Of a stretch of DNA of 64,000 bases, positions 33,020-44,929 are shown piece after piece. The notes under the pieces were generated by a model, which was not told where the DNA came from, did no database searches, and worked only from the letters and a program-made list of their open reading frames with translations. Source of the stretch: Ceratotherium simum simum (lineage: Eukaryota > Chordata > Mammalia > Perissodactyla > Rhinocerotidae); assembly GCF_000283155.1 (NCBI RefSeq), contig NW_004454179.1, forward strand, positions 1,511,210 through 1,575,209, written 5' to 3'. Positions within the stretch are counted from its first letter, which is position 1; each line of letters begins with the position of its first letter. The position numbers were made by a program, and so were the translations under genes.

Positions 33020-33252
33020 TGGGCCGGCGCTGTGGTGTAGCAGTTAAGTGCGCGCGCTCCGCTGCTGGCGGCCCGGGTTCGCATCCCGGGCGCGCACCGA
33101 TGCACTGCTTGACAGGCCATGCTATGGCGGTGTCCCATATAAAGTAGAGGAAGATGGGCACGGATGTTAGCCCAGGGCCAGTCTTCCTCAGCAAAAAGAG
33201 GAGAATTGGCGTGGATGTTAGCTCAGGGCCGATCCTCCTCACACACAAAAAA
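33020..33252 (+). mobile_element. ERE SINE (CCATATAAAG-type body)
   Basis: Head 'GGGCCGGCGCTGTGGTGTAG', B box 'CCCGGGTTCGCATCCCGG', then 'CCCATATAAAGTAGAGGAAG', two 'ATGTTAGC' modules and an A-rich tail. The flank AAGAATGCACAATTCT (33004-33019) recurs as AAGAATCCACAATTCT (33253-33268), 15 of 16 identical. Confidence 0.95.
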
Positions 33253-33500
33253 AAGAATCCACAATTCTCCTGCAATTTTAGTTTAAATAAAATGATTCAT
33301 ATAGCCTTGATCTATCAAGAGCAACCACAAAAATGATTAATTTCAAGGCCTTCCTGAGAATGTGACATAATGTACTTAATTTTCATTATTTTATGTGCTA
33401 TATTATGGATACAGAGTTAAATTGAATATTTCAACCTCTCATTCGGCATACTCTAAATAAGGCATTTTAAGGAGTATATGGGTTAATCAGAGATAGGCAC
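33253..33500. other. Unique AT-rich sequence
   Basis: Nothing recognised. Confidence 0.3.
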
Positions 33501-33519
33501 CCTTTCTTTGAGAGGCTGA

Positions 33520-35850
33520 GGAGTCATGTAGGGAGAATAACACAGATAACGAAAGGCTATATTAAGTGGAAGAACGTTAGAGAGGCATGAAGAAAATGCT
33601 TTGTGATTTCAGAGAAGGAAAGCACTATTTCTAGGCAGAAAAATTGTGGAAGAATTAATTAAGGAACCTTGAGCAAGGCCTTAAAGAATTGGTAGGACTT
33701 CAACTGGCAGAGATGTGGGGAATCAGCTTGTACTAAGACTTGAAGGAGAGGATATATGAACATATCTAGGAGTGGAGAGGAATGTGGTTAAGCTGGAGAG
33801 TGAGGAGCCTGGAGGCAGGATAGTGGGACAGGAGGCTGCATGGCAAGGTTAGGACCATATTGTGAACATCTTGAGTGCTGGGCGAAGGAGCCTGTTTAAT
33901 TGGCAGTAGATAACCATCAGAGGTATTTAAGTGGGGGAATGATGTGACTAAAGCTATGGTTTAAGATTAATCTGCATTGGAGGAGCCACAGGTAGTCCCT
34001 AGTTAGGAAGCTATTAAAATAGTCTCCAGAAGAGAAGCAGTGAGAATGTAAATTAGGATGGGGGCAGATGGGTTGGGTGAGACACTGTAGAAGTAAATGC
34101 AACAGGACTTGTTGGCTAATTGGATGTGGGAGTTGAGGGAGAAGTCAAAGACAGAAGCTGAGTAGCTTTGGTTGGTGATGGCAGGAATTGATATAGTCAG
34201 GAAAGGCCACTAGTAAAGCACTTGCAAGTAGCGTGCAATCAGTAAATATTTGTCTAATTAATTAAAGTAATTATAAGATTAGATTTGGATATGTGAACTT
34301 TTTTGTGCCTATGGACCATCCAGATGGATTGGAGCCATTAAAAATAGAGAAAGATTTGGGAGCATCCTTATGAAGGGGGATGGTGAAGCTGTGAGAAGGG
34401 TTCAGAGTGTGGATGAGAAGAATAAAAGGCCAGGGCAGAGCCTTGGAGAAACCAATATTTGTGGGCTTGGAGGGAGACAGAAAGAGGGTGACAGGGTGCT
34501 GAAAAGAAAGAAGCAGGAGGAGAACGAGGAAAAGATAGGGTAAAGCAAGGCGAGGAAGGAGAATTTGGAGGAGACTGATAGGGTGGAGGGGCTGAGGTTG
34601 AACACTGGGAAGAGGTCATTAGATTTGTCAGTGAGACCATTGTCAGTGGCCTTTGAGGAGCAGGGCCAGTTGGGCAGTGCCGACAGAAGTCAGCCAGGTT
34701 CCTGAGGGGTGCCTGAAGGGGAAGGCAATGGAGAGAGTAAGTGTAAACTGTGATTGGACTGTGAAAATTGGAGAGGACACTGACTTGAGGCAATGAGAGT
34801 GCCAGTGAAGCTTTCTTAAAAACAAAACCATAGAAAGGCCTGAGAGTGCTGTGGGTCGAGTGACTGTCAGTGGAGAGGAAGGGGCTGAAGATCAAGAGAC
34901 GGAGTGGGAGGGTAGTTAACGCACCAGGCCCTCCTCAAGGAGGAGGGATGGGAGCAAGATAGGATGACCCTACATCTGAATTCCCCAGGACAGTCTCGGT
35001 ACACATCTGTTATCTCAGTTAATTATGGGAAAATATTTGGACAAATATAAACATTTGGACAAATAATGCCCACTTTTATTCTAAAAGAAAGTCCCTTTCT
35101 GCATAATGAATTATTTGATCACCCTGCTCATGACACAGGTAAAGCAGTTATTCATGGAAAAACAGATGTGACATGGAGGGAAAAAGGTTAAAAGAAGGCA
35201 AAAAGAAACAGACTTGGAGAGGAAAGTTGGAAGCTGGGAGGGAGGGTGGCTGCATTTGAAATGAGTTGGTTCCTTTCTGTGGGGAAAAAAAAAACCAGAG
35301 GAGGCCAGTTGATTTGCTGAAAGTAAGCTGGGAGTGAGGGGTGAAGTTGGGAGGTGGAGGAGAGTGGGAAAAGTTTGGAGTAGCAATGGATTTGAGTGTG
35401 ACGGAGAGCCAGAGGTGATGAGGGCCTGACAAGTTGCTAAAAGCCCTTAGCCTTGTGATACAATGAATCTTCCCTGTCTTTATGACTTTCTCCAGCAATG
35501 CTCAGAAAATTGGAAGTGGAGATGATGTGAGTATTATCGAAACTGCCAACTCCATATGGGTCCTCGGTTGAGTAGGAAGGCAAGTGAAACTAAAGTGTTG
35601 ATGGGCTGGGAGTTTGAGCAGGAGATGTGAGATTGGAGTGTTTTAGTGGCTGGTTCAGCAAGAACAAAGGAAAGGGAGAAATGGGAATGTGGAGGCGGCG
35701 ATTCTGGGGCTAGTGGCAAAGGAGATGAGGAGCTTTCAGAGTATCCTATTGTTATGGAGGGATCAGTTATGAGCGATGCTGTAAATTCAAAGTGTGGCTG
35801 AGCTTGAGGATGGTGAAGTGACACAGGCATGAGGTAGGAGGTCACTGATC
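33520..35850 (-). mobile_element. L2/CR1-like LINE block (minus), worn
   Basis: Purine-rich plus strand with phrases in the order of reversed L2-like coding sequence: 'AATTGGATGTGGGAGTTGAG', 'CCAGGGCAGAGCCTTGGAGA', 'GGAGGAGACTGATAGGGTGG', 'GATTTGTCAGTGAGACCATT', then 'GGGAGGTGGAGGAGAGTGGG'. Minus-strand frames at 34368-34895 and 35534-35845 are rich in Ser/Pro/Leu, as expected of a decayed CR1/L2 frame, but conserved reverse transcriptase motifs are not clear. The family assignment is tentative. Confidence 0.5.
34957..35125. mobile_element. Possible hAT-Blackjack-like MITE (MER63-type) within the L2-like block
   Basis: Ends 'AGGATGACCCTAC' and 'TTTGATCACCCTGC' look like imperfect inverted ends of the AGGGTGACC type. 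The centre contains repeated 'TTTGGACAAAT' phrases. Tentative. Confidence 0.4.
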
Positions 35851-37077
35851 TTCAGGAACTACGAGGCCAAGGTGTCAAATGATTATATATCATTGTTCAT
35901 GTCTGTTTTTAAAATTCTGGAATTCTTTTATTAAAGCCTTTCCAAGCTTTTAGTCCACAGAGTTGGCAGGTACCTTAAAGATAGGGAAATTATTCCTTCA
36001 TTTGAAAGATGAGGAGGCTAAAGTCCTATAAAGACTTTCTAGAAAGATTGCTACTTGCCCAGGTCATAGACATGTGTGGCAGAGCTGGCTCTGGAAAGAA
36101 CCAGAATCTCAGTTCCGTTTTGCCTCTGGGACAGAAGTACTTAAAGTATCCACTGAACAAAATCTTAGAAAGCTTCCTCAGCATATGGCTTGCCTACTGC
36201 TTTTAGAACACAAGTGTTTGTGGGCAAGGAGTTCCCCTGGGGAGAGCTGTGGAATGGCGTCCACGTGCTCTAACTTCTATCCGAAAGGCAAGTGATGGTG
36301 TCTTTGAGGAGGACCCATGAAAAGCACCAGTTCTCCCCCACTAATTAAAAAAAAGATGAGAATCGGCAGATAGACAAAATATTAACTTCATTATTGATGA
36401 AGGCTAGATTGGAAAACTTAGCTTGGTGTGAAGCCCAGAATGGTCTAGTTAACCCCTACACCCTAGTCAAGACTTTGGAACAACCTACTGGATGGAAAGT
36501 TTGAGGCTGCAGAGCAGAAATACCCAGGTTTCTGCCTTTTACTGTCCAGGTAGAAAGAAAGAGAAAGAGGCCGAATCTCTCAGCCATAATGTTTTTGATA
36601 GAAAAACTCCATCCATTTGAGAATTGAGAAACAGACTCATGGCTGTCACACACCAACCAAATAAATTGCTCCACCTCTGTGGGGAAGAATATGGTGTAGG
36701 GCAGGAGGACAGGAGTGGAGAGGGACTATCCCTACTTTGAAACTTGTGAGTGGGAAAGACGTGTTTGTTCCCCTTGAACATAAGGTTATTGACCACTCAT
36801 AACTTTGGTTGCATTTGAGTTAAACTAACTTCTGAGGCAGGAGCTGCATTTTTATGTTAACTAGAAGTGAGAGAAATGACTCAGAACGCTTTGAGCATGG
36901 GTCCTTGGTTAATCAGTTGAACAGCCATATCTAGTGGATCTCTCCTTCCTCCCTGGGACTCTGAGGAAACTCACAGACCTCATAGCAGGGACCACCGGCT
37001 TTGATAGAATTCAGAACTTTGGAGAAGTGTGAAGTTCTTTCTCCTTATAAAATGGTTAAGGAGCCCTTAATTGGACA
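35851..37077. other. Non-coding, mostly unique sequence
   Basis: At 35955-36110 'AAGATGAGGAGGCTAAAGTC' and 'GCTACTTGCCCAGGTCATAG' suggest a reversed MIR-class scrap. No gene was recognised. Confidence 0.4.
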
Positions 37078-37255
37078 TATGGCACTTGGAATTAGTCCTG
37101 ATTCTGTCACTGTTATTGACCTTACTAATTATTAAGTGCCTCAGTTTTCTCATCTGTAGCATGGGAGAAAATAACACCTGCTCTGTTTCCCAGGTATTTG
37201 CTGTGAAAGCTCTTTGCAAATAAATAGCATTAAGCAAATGTAATCAGTATTACTG
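37078..37255 (+). mobile_element. MIR SINE
   Basis: 'GTGCCTCAGTTTTCTCATCT', 'GCATGGGAGAAAATAACACC' and 'AAAGCTCTTTGCAAATAAAT' follow the MIR 3' two-thirds. Confidence 0.75.
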
Positions 37256-37499
37256 TATGGGATGCAAGGCAAACTATGAAGTTTAAGAAATTTTTTTTAA
37301 ATGAAGTGTTTTAAATAGGACAACTAACATGGCTACTGAAATTTGGTGGGACTCTAGGTTAGGCACTTAAGGTAAATCATGATGACTTTTCTGTCTTTAT
37401 CCATGTCAGTGAGGATATATAAGAATTCTGGCCAAGTGAGGTTAAAGCAGTGCATTTCATGACAAATTAAATTTCTACCTTTTTCTCTTTTAACTGTTA

Positions 37500-37625
37500 A
37501 AAAAGCCTTTTTTATTGTAAAATATAACACATATATAACTTTTGAAATGTAAATGAACAGTTAAAAGGATTATTAAAAAGTGAACATCTATGTAACCACC
37601 ACCCAGCTCAAGAAATAGAACAATT
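37500..37625 (+). mobile_element. Old L1-type 3' fragment
   Basis: 'TAAAATATAACACATATATA', 'ATGTAACCACCACCCAGCTC' and 'AAGAAATAGAACAATTTA' match a phrase set common in ancient L1M ends. Confidence 0.55.
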
Positions 37626-38033
37626 TAATTTTTTTCCCTCACAGGAATCTTTTTTCTTCTGTTGGACGCTTGGTTTTCTTTTCAGGGAGGTCATGAGTAG
37701 TAGCAGGAGATAATAATAAGTATTGAGAGGTCCAAAATATGCGCTCCTTTTGAGTGGAATTAGATCAAAGGTGTAATATTGGTGTTTTACTCTGTAGTTA
37801 TTTCTTATTTCTGTAACTATGAATTTAGTGTTTAGGACAAGTCCTTGGTTTTCAGCCTTAAAGATTAACATCTTCAGGCTAAGCGTCTTCAGATTTGTGT
37901 CTTTTGGATGGGGGTGAAAAAGTAGTGATCCTTTGGATGTGAGAAAGTCCTCATGCTTAATTATTTTTTTAAACACTCTGATCATCCCTCCTTTGCCTGT
38001 CTTTAGAAGCAGAACAGCTAAGACTGCAGTATT

Positions 38034-38340
38034 TTTTTTTGTGTGTGTGGGGAAGATCAGCCCTGAGCTAACATCCATGCCAATCCTCCTCTTTTTGCTT
38101 GAGGAAGACCAGCCCTGAGCTAATATCTATTGCCAGTCCTCCTCCTTTTTTTCTCTTTTTCTCCCTAAAGCCCCAGTAGGTAGTTGTATGTCATAGTTGC
38201 ACATCCTTCTAGTTGCTGTATGTGGGATGCGGCCTCAGCATGGCTGGAGAAGCGGTGCGTCGGTGCGTGCCCGGGATCCAAACCCTGGCCGCCAGTAGTG
38301 GAGCGCGTGCACTTAACCACTAAGCCACAGGGCCAGCCCC
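38034..38340 (-). mobile_element. ERE SINE (long-tail type)
   Basis: Reverse copy with two 'CTGAGCTAA' modules, 'CAGTAGGTAGTTGTATGTC' and head complement ending GGGCCAGCCCC. Flank AAGACTGCAGTATT (38020-38033) recurs as AAGACTCCAGTATT (38341-38354), 13 of 14 identical. Confidence 0.95.
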
Positions 38341-38741
38341 AAGACTCCAGTATTGATGATGGTTTTGTGCAGTAGCCAAAGGTCTTCTTGGAGAATACTA
38401 GAGCAGTTATCAAGGCAAATGCCTTTCAGCTCAGGCCACCATAGGCTAGATTCGAAGTGGCAAGAAGCAGTCAGTCAAAACAGCTTTATTACATGAAAAA
38501 TCTGTGTTTTCTTTGTTTAATTACAGTCTGTTGTTCTAAATCCTACCATCTTTTAAGACTAAATTAATGAGTCAATAAATCAAAAGTCTTTTGTGGTATC
38601 TGCAAAAGAATTCTCTTGAATAAGTTTTTTTTTATGATTAAAAAAGAAAAGGATAAACATTAAGATAATTGGGAAATATCTTAGCAAATCAGGTGTGTCT
38701 ATAAGGATAGGAAAGCTATGACTGTTAAAAATCGATAAAGA

Positions 38742-38983
38742 GAGGCCGGCCCGGTGGCACAGGGGTTAAGGGCGTAGGCTCTGCTTCTGTGGCCCAGCGT
38801 TCGCAGGTTCGGACCCGGTCGCGGACCGACGCACCGCTTGTCAAGCCATGCTGTGGCGGTGTCCCATATAAAGTAGAGGAAGATGGGCACGGATGTTAGC
38901 CCAGGGCCAATCTTCTTCAGCAAAAAGAGGAGGATTGGCAAGGGATGTTAGCTCAGGGCTAATCTTCCTCACCAAAAGAAAAA
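38742..38983 (+). mobile_element. ERE SINE (CCATATAAAG-type body)
   Basis: 'GAGGCCGGCCCGGTGGCACA', 'GCACCGCTTGTCAAGCCATG', 'CCCATATAAAGTAGAGGAAG' and two 'GATGTTAGC' modules. AAAAATCGATAAAG before it recurs as AAAAATTGATAAAG after it. Confidence 0.93.
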
Positions 38984-39789
38984 AAAATTGATAAAGGCTC
39001 ATTTTGGGGGCCAGTTTCTATGGTTGTCAGATTTGGTTATTGGGACTTCAGATTAGAATTTAGTGGACAAACATGTGTTTACTGTCAGTCCCTCCTGAAA
39101 CACTACTATAGTGATGGTAACATGAGAAGAGGCAACATCAGATGGGAGATACCAACACGTTTTTGGAGGTTGAAAAGCAAACAGACCTGTGACAACTGAC
39201 TTAGTGTAGTGGAGAAAGTTGATACTTAAGTGCCCTTAAAGGAGCTTGGGAATAGACACTGGGAAGAAACAGCCAGTGTATCCCCCAGAATCCCAGAAAG
39301 GCTCTAGAATTAGAGGCTGTGGAGCAGGGCATGGGGCTGAAAATAAGGGATTGATTGAACGTCTGTAAAAGGAACCAGACCCATCCCATACAGCAAGATG
39401 AAGTTCTTGTCAGACACTGGACATTTTTTCTCTGGAGAAATTGAAGTAAGTTAATGGTTCTGGATGGCAAAAAAGAGGGTAAGGGTGAAATGCTCAACTG
39501 AAAACAGAGGAATTTAGTGAAATTATGCATACTAACAGTGAGACCCTATGCTCTTTTCCCCAACCCCAATTCTAAGATAGCCAGGTAATGACCAACCCAG
39601 GCAGGATATTGAAGGTCTCTTCTCTGGGTGAAATGAATAGCTCTAGAGAAAAGACCTGCAGATACTGACATTTGAGGTCCCACAATGAAAAAACTGTCTT
39701 ACTACCCCTTCTTCCTACAGTGAACCCACTAGTCGACAGCTCTACTCCCTCCACTCATGAGCATGGAACTTGCAATCAGTTTTTTAGTG
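38984..39789. other. Unique sequence
   Basis: No gene or named repeat was recognised. Short minus-strand frames at 39201-39530 lack domains. Confidence 0.35.
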
Positions 39790-42050
39790 CCTTACTCTTA
39801 AATACAAATAGCCAATGAATCTGAGACAATTGAAGAAAACTTTCAACAAAAAAAGGCAGAAACCAGAACAAATGAGAACAAAAACCATGGAGGAAACAGA
39901 AATGCAAGGAGAAGAAGAAAAGTGAAAATAATCAAAACCACCGCACCTGTCATTAATAACATGAGAATCAGGCTGTAAAAGAGTAATAATGAGAGAATCA
40001 AATATATATCTTGGGAATTAAAAATAAAATAGCTAAAAGAACATCATTGGAAGGACCAGAAGATAAAGTAGAAACAAAAGCAAAAAATATAGAAAGAGGA
40101 GAGAAGGAATAGAATTGGAGGATCAGTTCAGCAGGTATTATATCATGCTAATAAGAATTCCAGAAAGAGTCCACTGAGAAAAGGAAAGGAAAGGAGATTA
40201 CCGAAGAAGTAATACAAGACATTTTCCCAGAACTGGAAGACATACATTTGTAGATTAAAAGGGTCCACAAAATAGCCAGGAGAATGAATGAAAAAGGACC
40301 CACACAATCGATGTACAAGACATATCACTGTACAATTTCAAAATAGTGAGCAAAATGGGAGTATCCTAAATCCTGTGAGGGGCAGAAGAAGAGAACAGGT
40401 CACATGCAAAAAGATTGGAACTTGCAGTGGCACCAGATTTCTCAACAACAACTGTGGAACCTAAAGGACAATGGATTAATTCTTTCAGAATTCTGAGGAG
40501 ATGTATTTTCAGTCTAGAATTTCCAACACAAACTATCAAGCAAGAGATAGAATAAAGACATTTTGAGGGCATGAAAGGTCTCAAAAATTTATTCTCTATG
40601 CATCATTTTACAGGAAGCTACTAGATGGTATATTTTATCCACATGTGGGCATAAACCAAGAAAGAAGAATATTTGGGATTCTGGAACAGGAAGTCACATG
40701 CAGGATAAAGGCAAAAGAAAATTCTAGGATGACAGCGAAGAGAAATTTCAAGATGACAGTAGTGCAACAGACCTAGAGAGAGGCCAGTCCAGATCAGAAT
40801 AGGAGGAAGATCCACTCCAGGAGGGAGTTTTCAAATGAAAACAAAAACAACACTGATAGATGATCTGATGTATTTGACCAAATGTAAAATATTCTTCAAG
40901 GGAGCCTTCCAGTCCCTGGGGAGCACTTGGGTTGAATTATTCATTAAAAAGCCTAGTAAATGAAATAAAAGGGCAACTATAAACTCCAGAAAAATAAGTA
41001 TCTGTGCAAGAAAAGACACATGGAGTGAAGTTGGCTCAGTAGATAATATTTACGTAGGTCCTAATAATATGAATTACTGGTGCAGTAGAGTGTAAGACTA
41101 AGCTGCTATAATACAGACTCCACAGGAATGTGACTTAAAGAACAAAGAAATTTATTTTTCCCTCATGTGACAGTTCAAGGATGAGCATTTCAAGTGGGTT
41201 GATGTCTCTGCTCCATGCAGCTATTCAGGAACCCAGATTCCTTCCATCTTGTTGCTCTGCCTTCCTCTAAGGCATTGTCCTGATCTGCATGGTTAAAACC
41301 TGGACGCAGCATGTCTATGTTCCAGCTCACAAGAAGGGGAAAGAGCAGTGAGGGTCAAAGGTTTAAAGCCAAGCCGTAAGTGGCACACTTCACTTTCACT
41401 GGTATTGCAGTGCAAAAATTGAATCACAAGGTCACACCTAGGGACAGTATTCAAAATGTTTAACAACTAGTACCCCAGACGCTGACCCATCAGAACCTAG
41501 GTCTGCTGTAGAGTGGGAGCTGCTCTGGAAGTTCCTTCTGTATCAGGTGTTAGCCCTTTGTTTGCTGGATTTGGGGAAGTAGGGGCAAGGGAGTGTCCCT
41601 ATGAGGGCTTGAGAGAAGCTTAGGTAGCAGCCATTTACCAGTCAGTGTGGAAGTATTTTGGTAATGATTGGTACAGCTATACTAAAACATACAGACTAAA
41701 TATCAACTCTGACTGTACACGACTGCAAGAGAGGCTGGGGAAAATGTTGACATAACTACATAGCAGATGAAGAGGAAAAGCTAGTGCATAATAGGACATC
41801 TATCATTATGTGAATTACTAAATGAAAATCAAAAATTAATAAATCAAGAAATATCAGTATATACACATTGTTTAGGAGTATAAAATTAAATATCAGAAGA
41901 GAAAGCTAAAAGTTTTTAAAGTAGTTTGCCTTTGGGAAGTGGGAGGTGAGACATGTTACTGCTGTGTTTTCATTTTAAGCCTGGTAGTACTATTTGAGTT
42001 TTTAAATAATTTGCATGGGTTATGTTGATAAAAATAAAATTAGTAGGAAA
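39790..42050 (+). mobile_element. HAL1 (half-L1) LINE, interrupted
   Basis: Long A-rich plus-strand block. Phrases in HAL1 order: 'GAAGTAATACAAGACATTTT', 'GAACAGGTCACATGCAAAAA', 'TAGAATAAAGACATTTTGAG', 'AAAGGTCTCAAAAATTTATT', 'CAGGAAGCTACTAGATGGTA', 'AAACCAAGAAAGAAGAATAT', 'TAGAGAGAGGCCAGTCCAGA', 'GATAGATGATCTGATGTATT'. The 3' end resumes around 41640-42050 with 'GTAGTTTGCCTTTGGGAAGT'. HAL1 carries only an ORF1-like gene. Here the frame is full of stops. Sequence at 41090-41640 looks like a separate inserted repeat. Confidence 0.8.
41090..41640. mobile_element. Interspersed repeat inside HAL1, family not named
   Basis: 'AAGAAATTTATTTTTCCCTC', 'CTCCATGCAGCTATTCAGGA', 'CCCAGATTCCTTCCATCTTG' and 'GAATCACAAGGTCACACCTA' recur in many mammalian interspersed repeats with an LTR-like or DNA-element-like layout, but I cannot name the family. 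Confidence 0.5.
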
Positions 42051-43378
42051 AGAAGTAATGCAGTGCTAGTAAGTGGGTTAGGGGATGATTTACATGGGTC
42101 CAGAGCTTTAAAAAATATATACTAAATATTAAGAAACACTGTTTTGATGTTAGACTCCTCCCTCACAGCTGTGATTCCAGCCCTCACTCTGTCTCAGAAC
42201 CATTTAAAAAAATTCAAATGACTCCCTCTGTCCCAAGATTCTGACTTATTTGGCTTTGGGTGGGCCCCAGGGAATCTACTTTTTAAGAGAACTCCAGCTG
42301 TTTCTGACGTATGGCTGGGACTAACACCTAGCCAAGTAGTTTCAACACCTTTGTTTCTGCTTCTTAAACGTTTCTTGTGTTCTTCCTGTCCTCTCAGCTT
42401 CAAGTCAGATCTTCACTCTCTCTCAGTTCTGAACTAATGTGGTCTATTTTGAGTCAGAAGAGTCCGAGGAGAGAAAGGGAGAGACAGGGAGAGGTCATTT
42501 GGGTGATTGTGAATAATGAGAGTGGCTGTACAGAGAGCCAGTATTTGTTTCCTTTTGTTTCGCAGAAACTACTTAAATTGATGACCTTATCTTGAATTTC
42601 CTATGAAGTAATTTTAGAGCTCAAGTTCAAGTAAATTTGAACTTAATAACGTTTTGTTATTTTTTTACCTTCAGTGTTGCCTCTTGGGGCTGACTCAGCT
42701 GCACCTTCATGTTGCCCTCAAGTTCTTGTTTTCTCTCCCTGGATTTTGCCCCTGACTCTCCCGACTGTGGTCTACCAGATGTTCACCAAAGGCAGCATTT
42801 CCACTTTGCACTGGGGATCAACAGCAGTTTTCATAGCTCCCTAGTTTTCTGTGAGTGAATTCTTAAAAAGGTTGCTAGCAAGCAAGAGATGAAGCAATAT
42901 AAGAATTATATAGTTTCCCAAGATTAGAGGTCTTGTTGCATTGGCCTTTGACTAGAGAGATTTTGTATACCTAAAGGCAGAAATGTTTGTTGTGTGGATG
43001 AGAAACATTTCAGACTTAAGGGAAAACTTCTTTTAAATATCAGTAATTATAGGCAGAGTTAAAGTTTCCTTTGTGCCTTTCCTCATTCCCAACCCCTGCC
43101 TCCCAAGATTCAGCTGCTCTTGTGAATCGGGTGTGTCAGTGATCCACTTGGAACTGTTTCACATCAAGCCAGTGTCCTGCTCCATACAGTGATAGGACTT
43201 ACCTCTTGCATTCTGTCTAGTATATAGGGAGCTGTCTCAGCTGGTTTCTGAAGGGTTACTTTACGTTTAATACATTTATACAGCTGGGCCAAAATGTGAG
43301 CTTTAAGGTGAGGAAGTGATTCATCTCATCAATAAGTCTTATTTAGAGCTTGCCCACTTAGTGCAACACTCTTCTAGC
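42051..43378. other. Non-coding sequence with a hAT-like scrap
   Basis: At about 42225-42330 'CCAAGATTCTGACTTATTTG' and 'GTGGGCCCCAGGGAATCTAC' resemble an internal part of a MER5/MER58-type hAT element. The rest looks unique. Confidence 0.45.
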
Positions 43379-43540
43379 CCAGTGCTTCTCACACTTTAAT
43401 GTGCACACGAGTCACTAGGATGGCCTTACTTTGCAGCTTCTAATTCAGCTGATCTCAGGTGGAGCCTGAGATTCTGCATTTCTAAAAAGCTCCCAGGGGA
43501 TGCAGCTGGTCACAGACCACACCTAGAGAAGCAGGGTTCT
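43379..43540 (+). mobile_element. MER5A hAT-Charlie MITE
   Basis: Starts 'CCAGTGCTTCTCACACTTTA', continues 'ATTCAGCTGATCTCAGGTGG', 'TGAGATTCTGCATTTCTAAA' and 'GACCACACCTAGAGAAGCAG', the usual MER5A order. Confidence 0.88.
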
Positions 43541-43646
43541 GGCTAGTGGTTTCCAACCCCGGCTGCTCTTTAGAATCATCTGGGGGCTTCTAGGACCTAT
43601 CTCTAGTGATTCTGACATAATTGGTCTAGGGTAGGACCCAGACATG

Positions 43647-43688
<42 letters not shown>

Positions 43689-43755
43689 ATACATATATAT
43701 TTTTTAACTCCCCAAGTGACGCTACTGTGCAAATAGAGTTGAGTACCACTGTTAC
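43541..43755 (+). mobile_element. Second hAT-Charlie MITE with an expanded AT/GT tract
   Basis: Ends 'TAGTGGTTTCCAACC' and 'GAGTTGAGTACCACTG' form imperfect inverted termini. 'TCATCTGGGGGCTTCTAGGA' and 'TAGTGATTCTGACATAATTG' lie between. A (AT)n(GT)n run (about 43648-43690) has grown inside it. Confidence 0.7.
43648..43690 (+). repeat. (AT)n(GT)n microsatellite
   Basis: Alternating AT then GT dinucleotides, about 40 bases, within the hAT MITE. Confidence 0.95.
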
Positions 43756-44207
43756 AAGCTCTTCACACTTTTGCTATGACTCATAGGTAAAGATCTTCAT
43801 GTGTGGATTTTGTAGCAACCTAGGAAGCACCTTATATAGCCTTTATGACATGAATCTGCCTGCTTTCTGCATACAGTCCAAGGAGAAGGGATTCCTTTCG
43901 GTTGCTAGGTTCCCAGAGATGAGGTAGAGGTGGCTATCAGAGAGGGTATATCTAAGAAGAAAAAACGGCCTTTTCATTAAATCCTAGATGTCGCCTGATA
44001 CAGGAAGGAGATTTGAAGTGATGAACAAATACAAAATTGTTGTCTCTTCTTTCAGGGGACCCTTCTCTTTTCTACATCCTTTCAGTAAGAAATCATGGAA
44101 AAAGTATGTTATACATTTTTATGCTTTGTGTTTTCTCCAGAGAAGTCTGTAAATTTACTTCTTACTATCTCTATGTATATGTTTGTCTATAAATATATGT
44201 ACTTGCA

Positions 44208-44391
44208 GGACCGGCCCCGTGGCTTAGCGGTTAAGTGCGCGCACTCCGCTGTTGGCGGCCCCAGTTCGGATCCCGGGCGCGCACCGACGCACCGCTTCTC
44301 CCGCCATGCTGAGGCCGCGTCCCACATGCAGCAACTAGAAGGTTGTGCAGCTATGACAGAACTATCCACTGGGGCTTTGGGGGGAAAAAAT
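44208..44391 (+). mobile_element. ERE SINE (short-tail type) with perfect target duplication
   Basis: 'GACCGGCCCCGTGGCTTAGC', 'CGGATCCCGGGCGCGCACCG', 'GCAACTAGAAGGTTGTGCAG' and 'CTGGGGCTTTGGGGGG'. ATATATGTACTTGCA occurs exactly at 44193-44207 and 44392-44406. High CpG retention and a perfect 15-base duplication indicate a young copy. Confidence 0.95.
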
Positions 44392-44406
44392 ATATATGTA
44401 CTTGCA

Positions 44407-44929
44407 AAGTTTCTGCATAGCCAGAATTCTAGTATTTGTATTTTTCCTTTGCCAATTATTTAGAAAAATTTAGAGTATTTTCTGTGCATTTACTTCTGGG
44501 TCTTAACTTGTCCTAAAAATTGAGTGATTTAGCATCCTGATGAAGGGACTGTTGTTATTCTCAGGAGCTTCGAATGCTAATGGCAGATTGATGATTCCAT
44601 TTGCTGAAAAGTCATAGACCTTAGCTCAATTCAAATGTTAATTGTTTTATTATTATTATGAGGATGATTCTAGATGCAGATAATACAATTTTATGTATAC
44701 TAAAACTATATTATTTACAATTTCTTGGAAACAATAAACTTTAAAACCAGTGGATTAAAATTAAATATAATTGTGCTGCTAAGAAATTGGAATCCTCTCC
44801 TCTACCTCTCTACCATTCAATCATAAAATAGGCCTTTTATTTTATTTCCTTAACATTATCTTGTCTACTTCATGGCCACTGACTTCAGTCAGATTCTCAT
44901 TACTTTTTCTTTACGTTAATTTCCTCATT
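44407..44929. other. Unique AT-rich sequence
   Basis: Nothing recognised. Confidence 0.3.

Noticed and set aside
34368..34895. 175-codon minus-strand Ser/Pro-rich frame as a possible new gene
   Set aside because: More likely a decayed LINE frame in a purine-biased block; no initiation context, domain or splice evidence.
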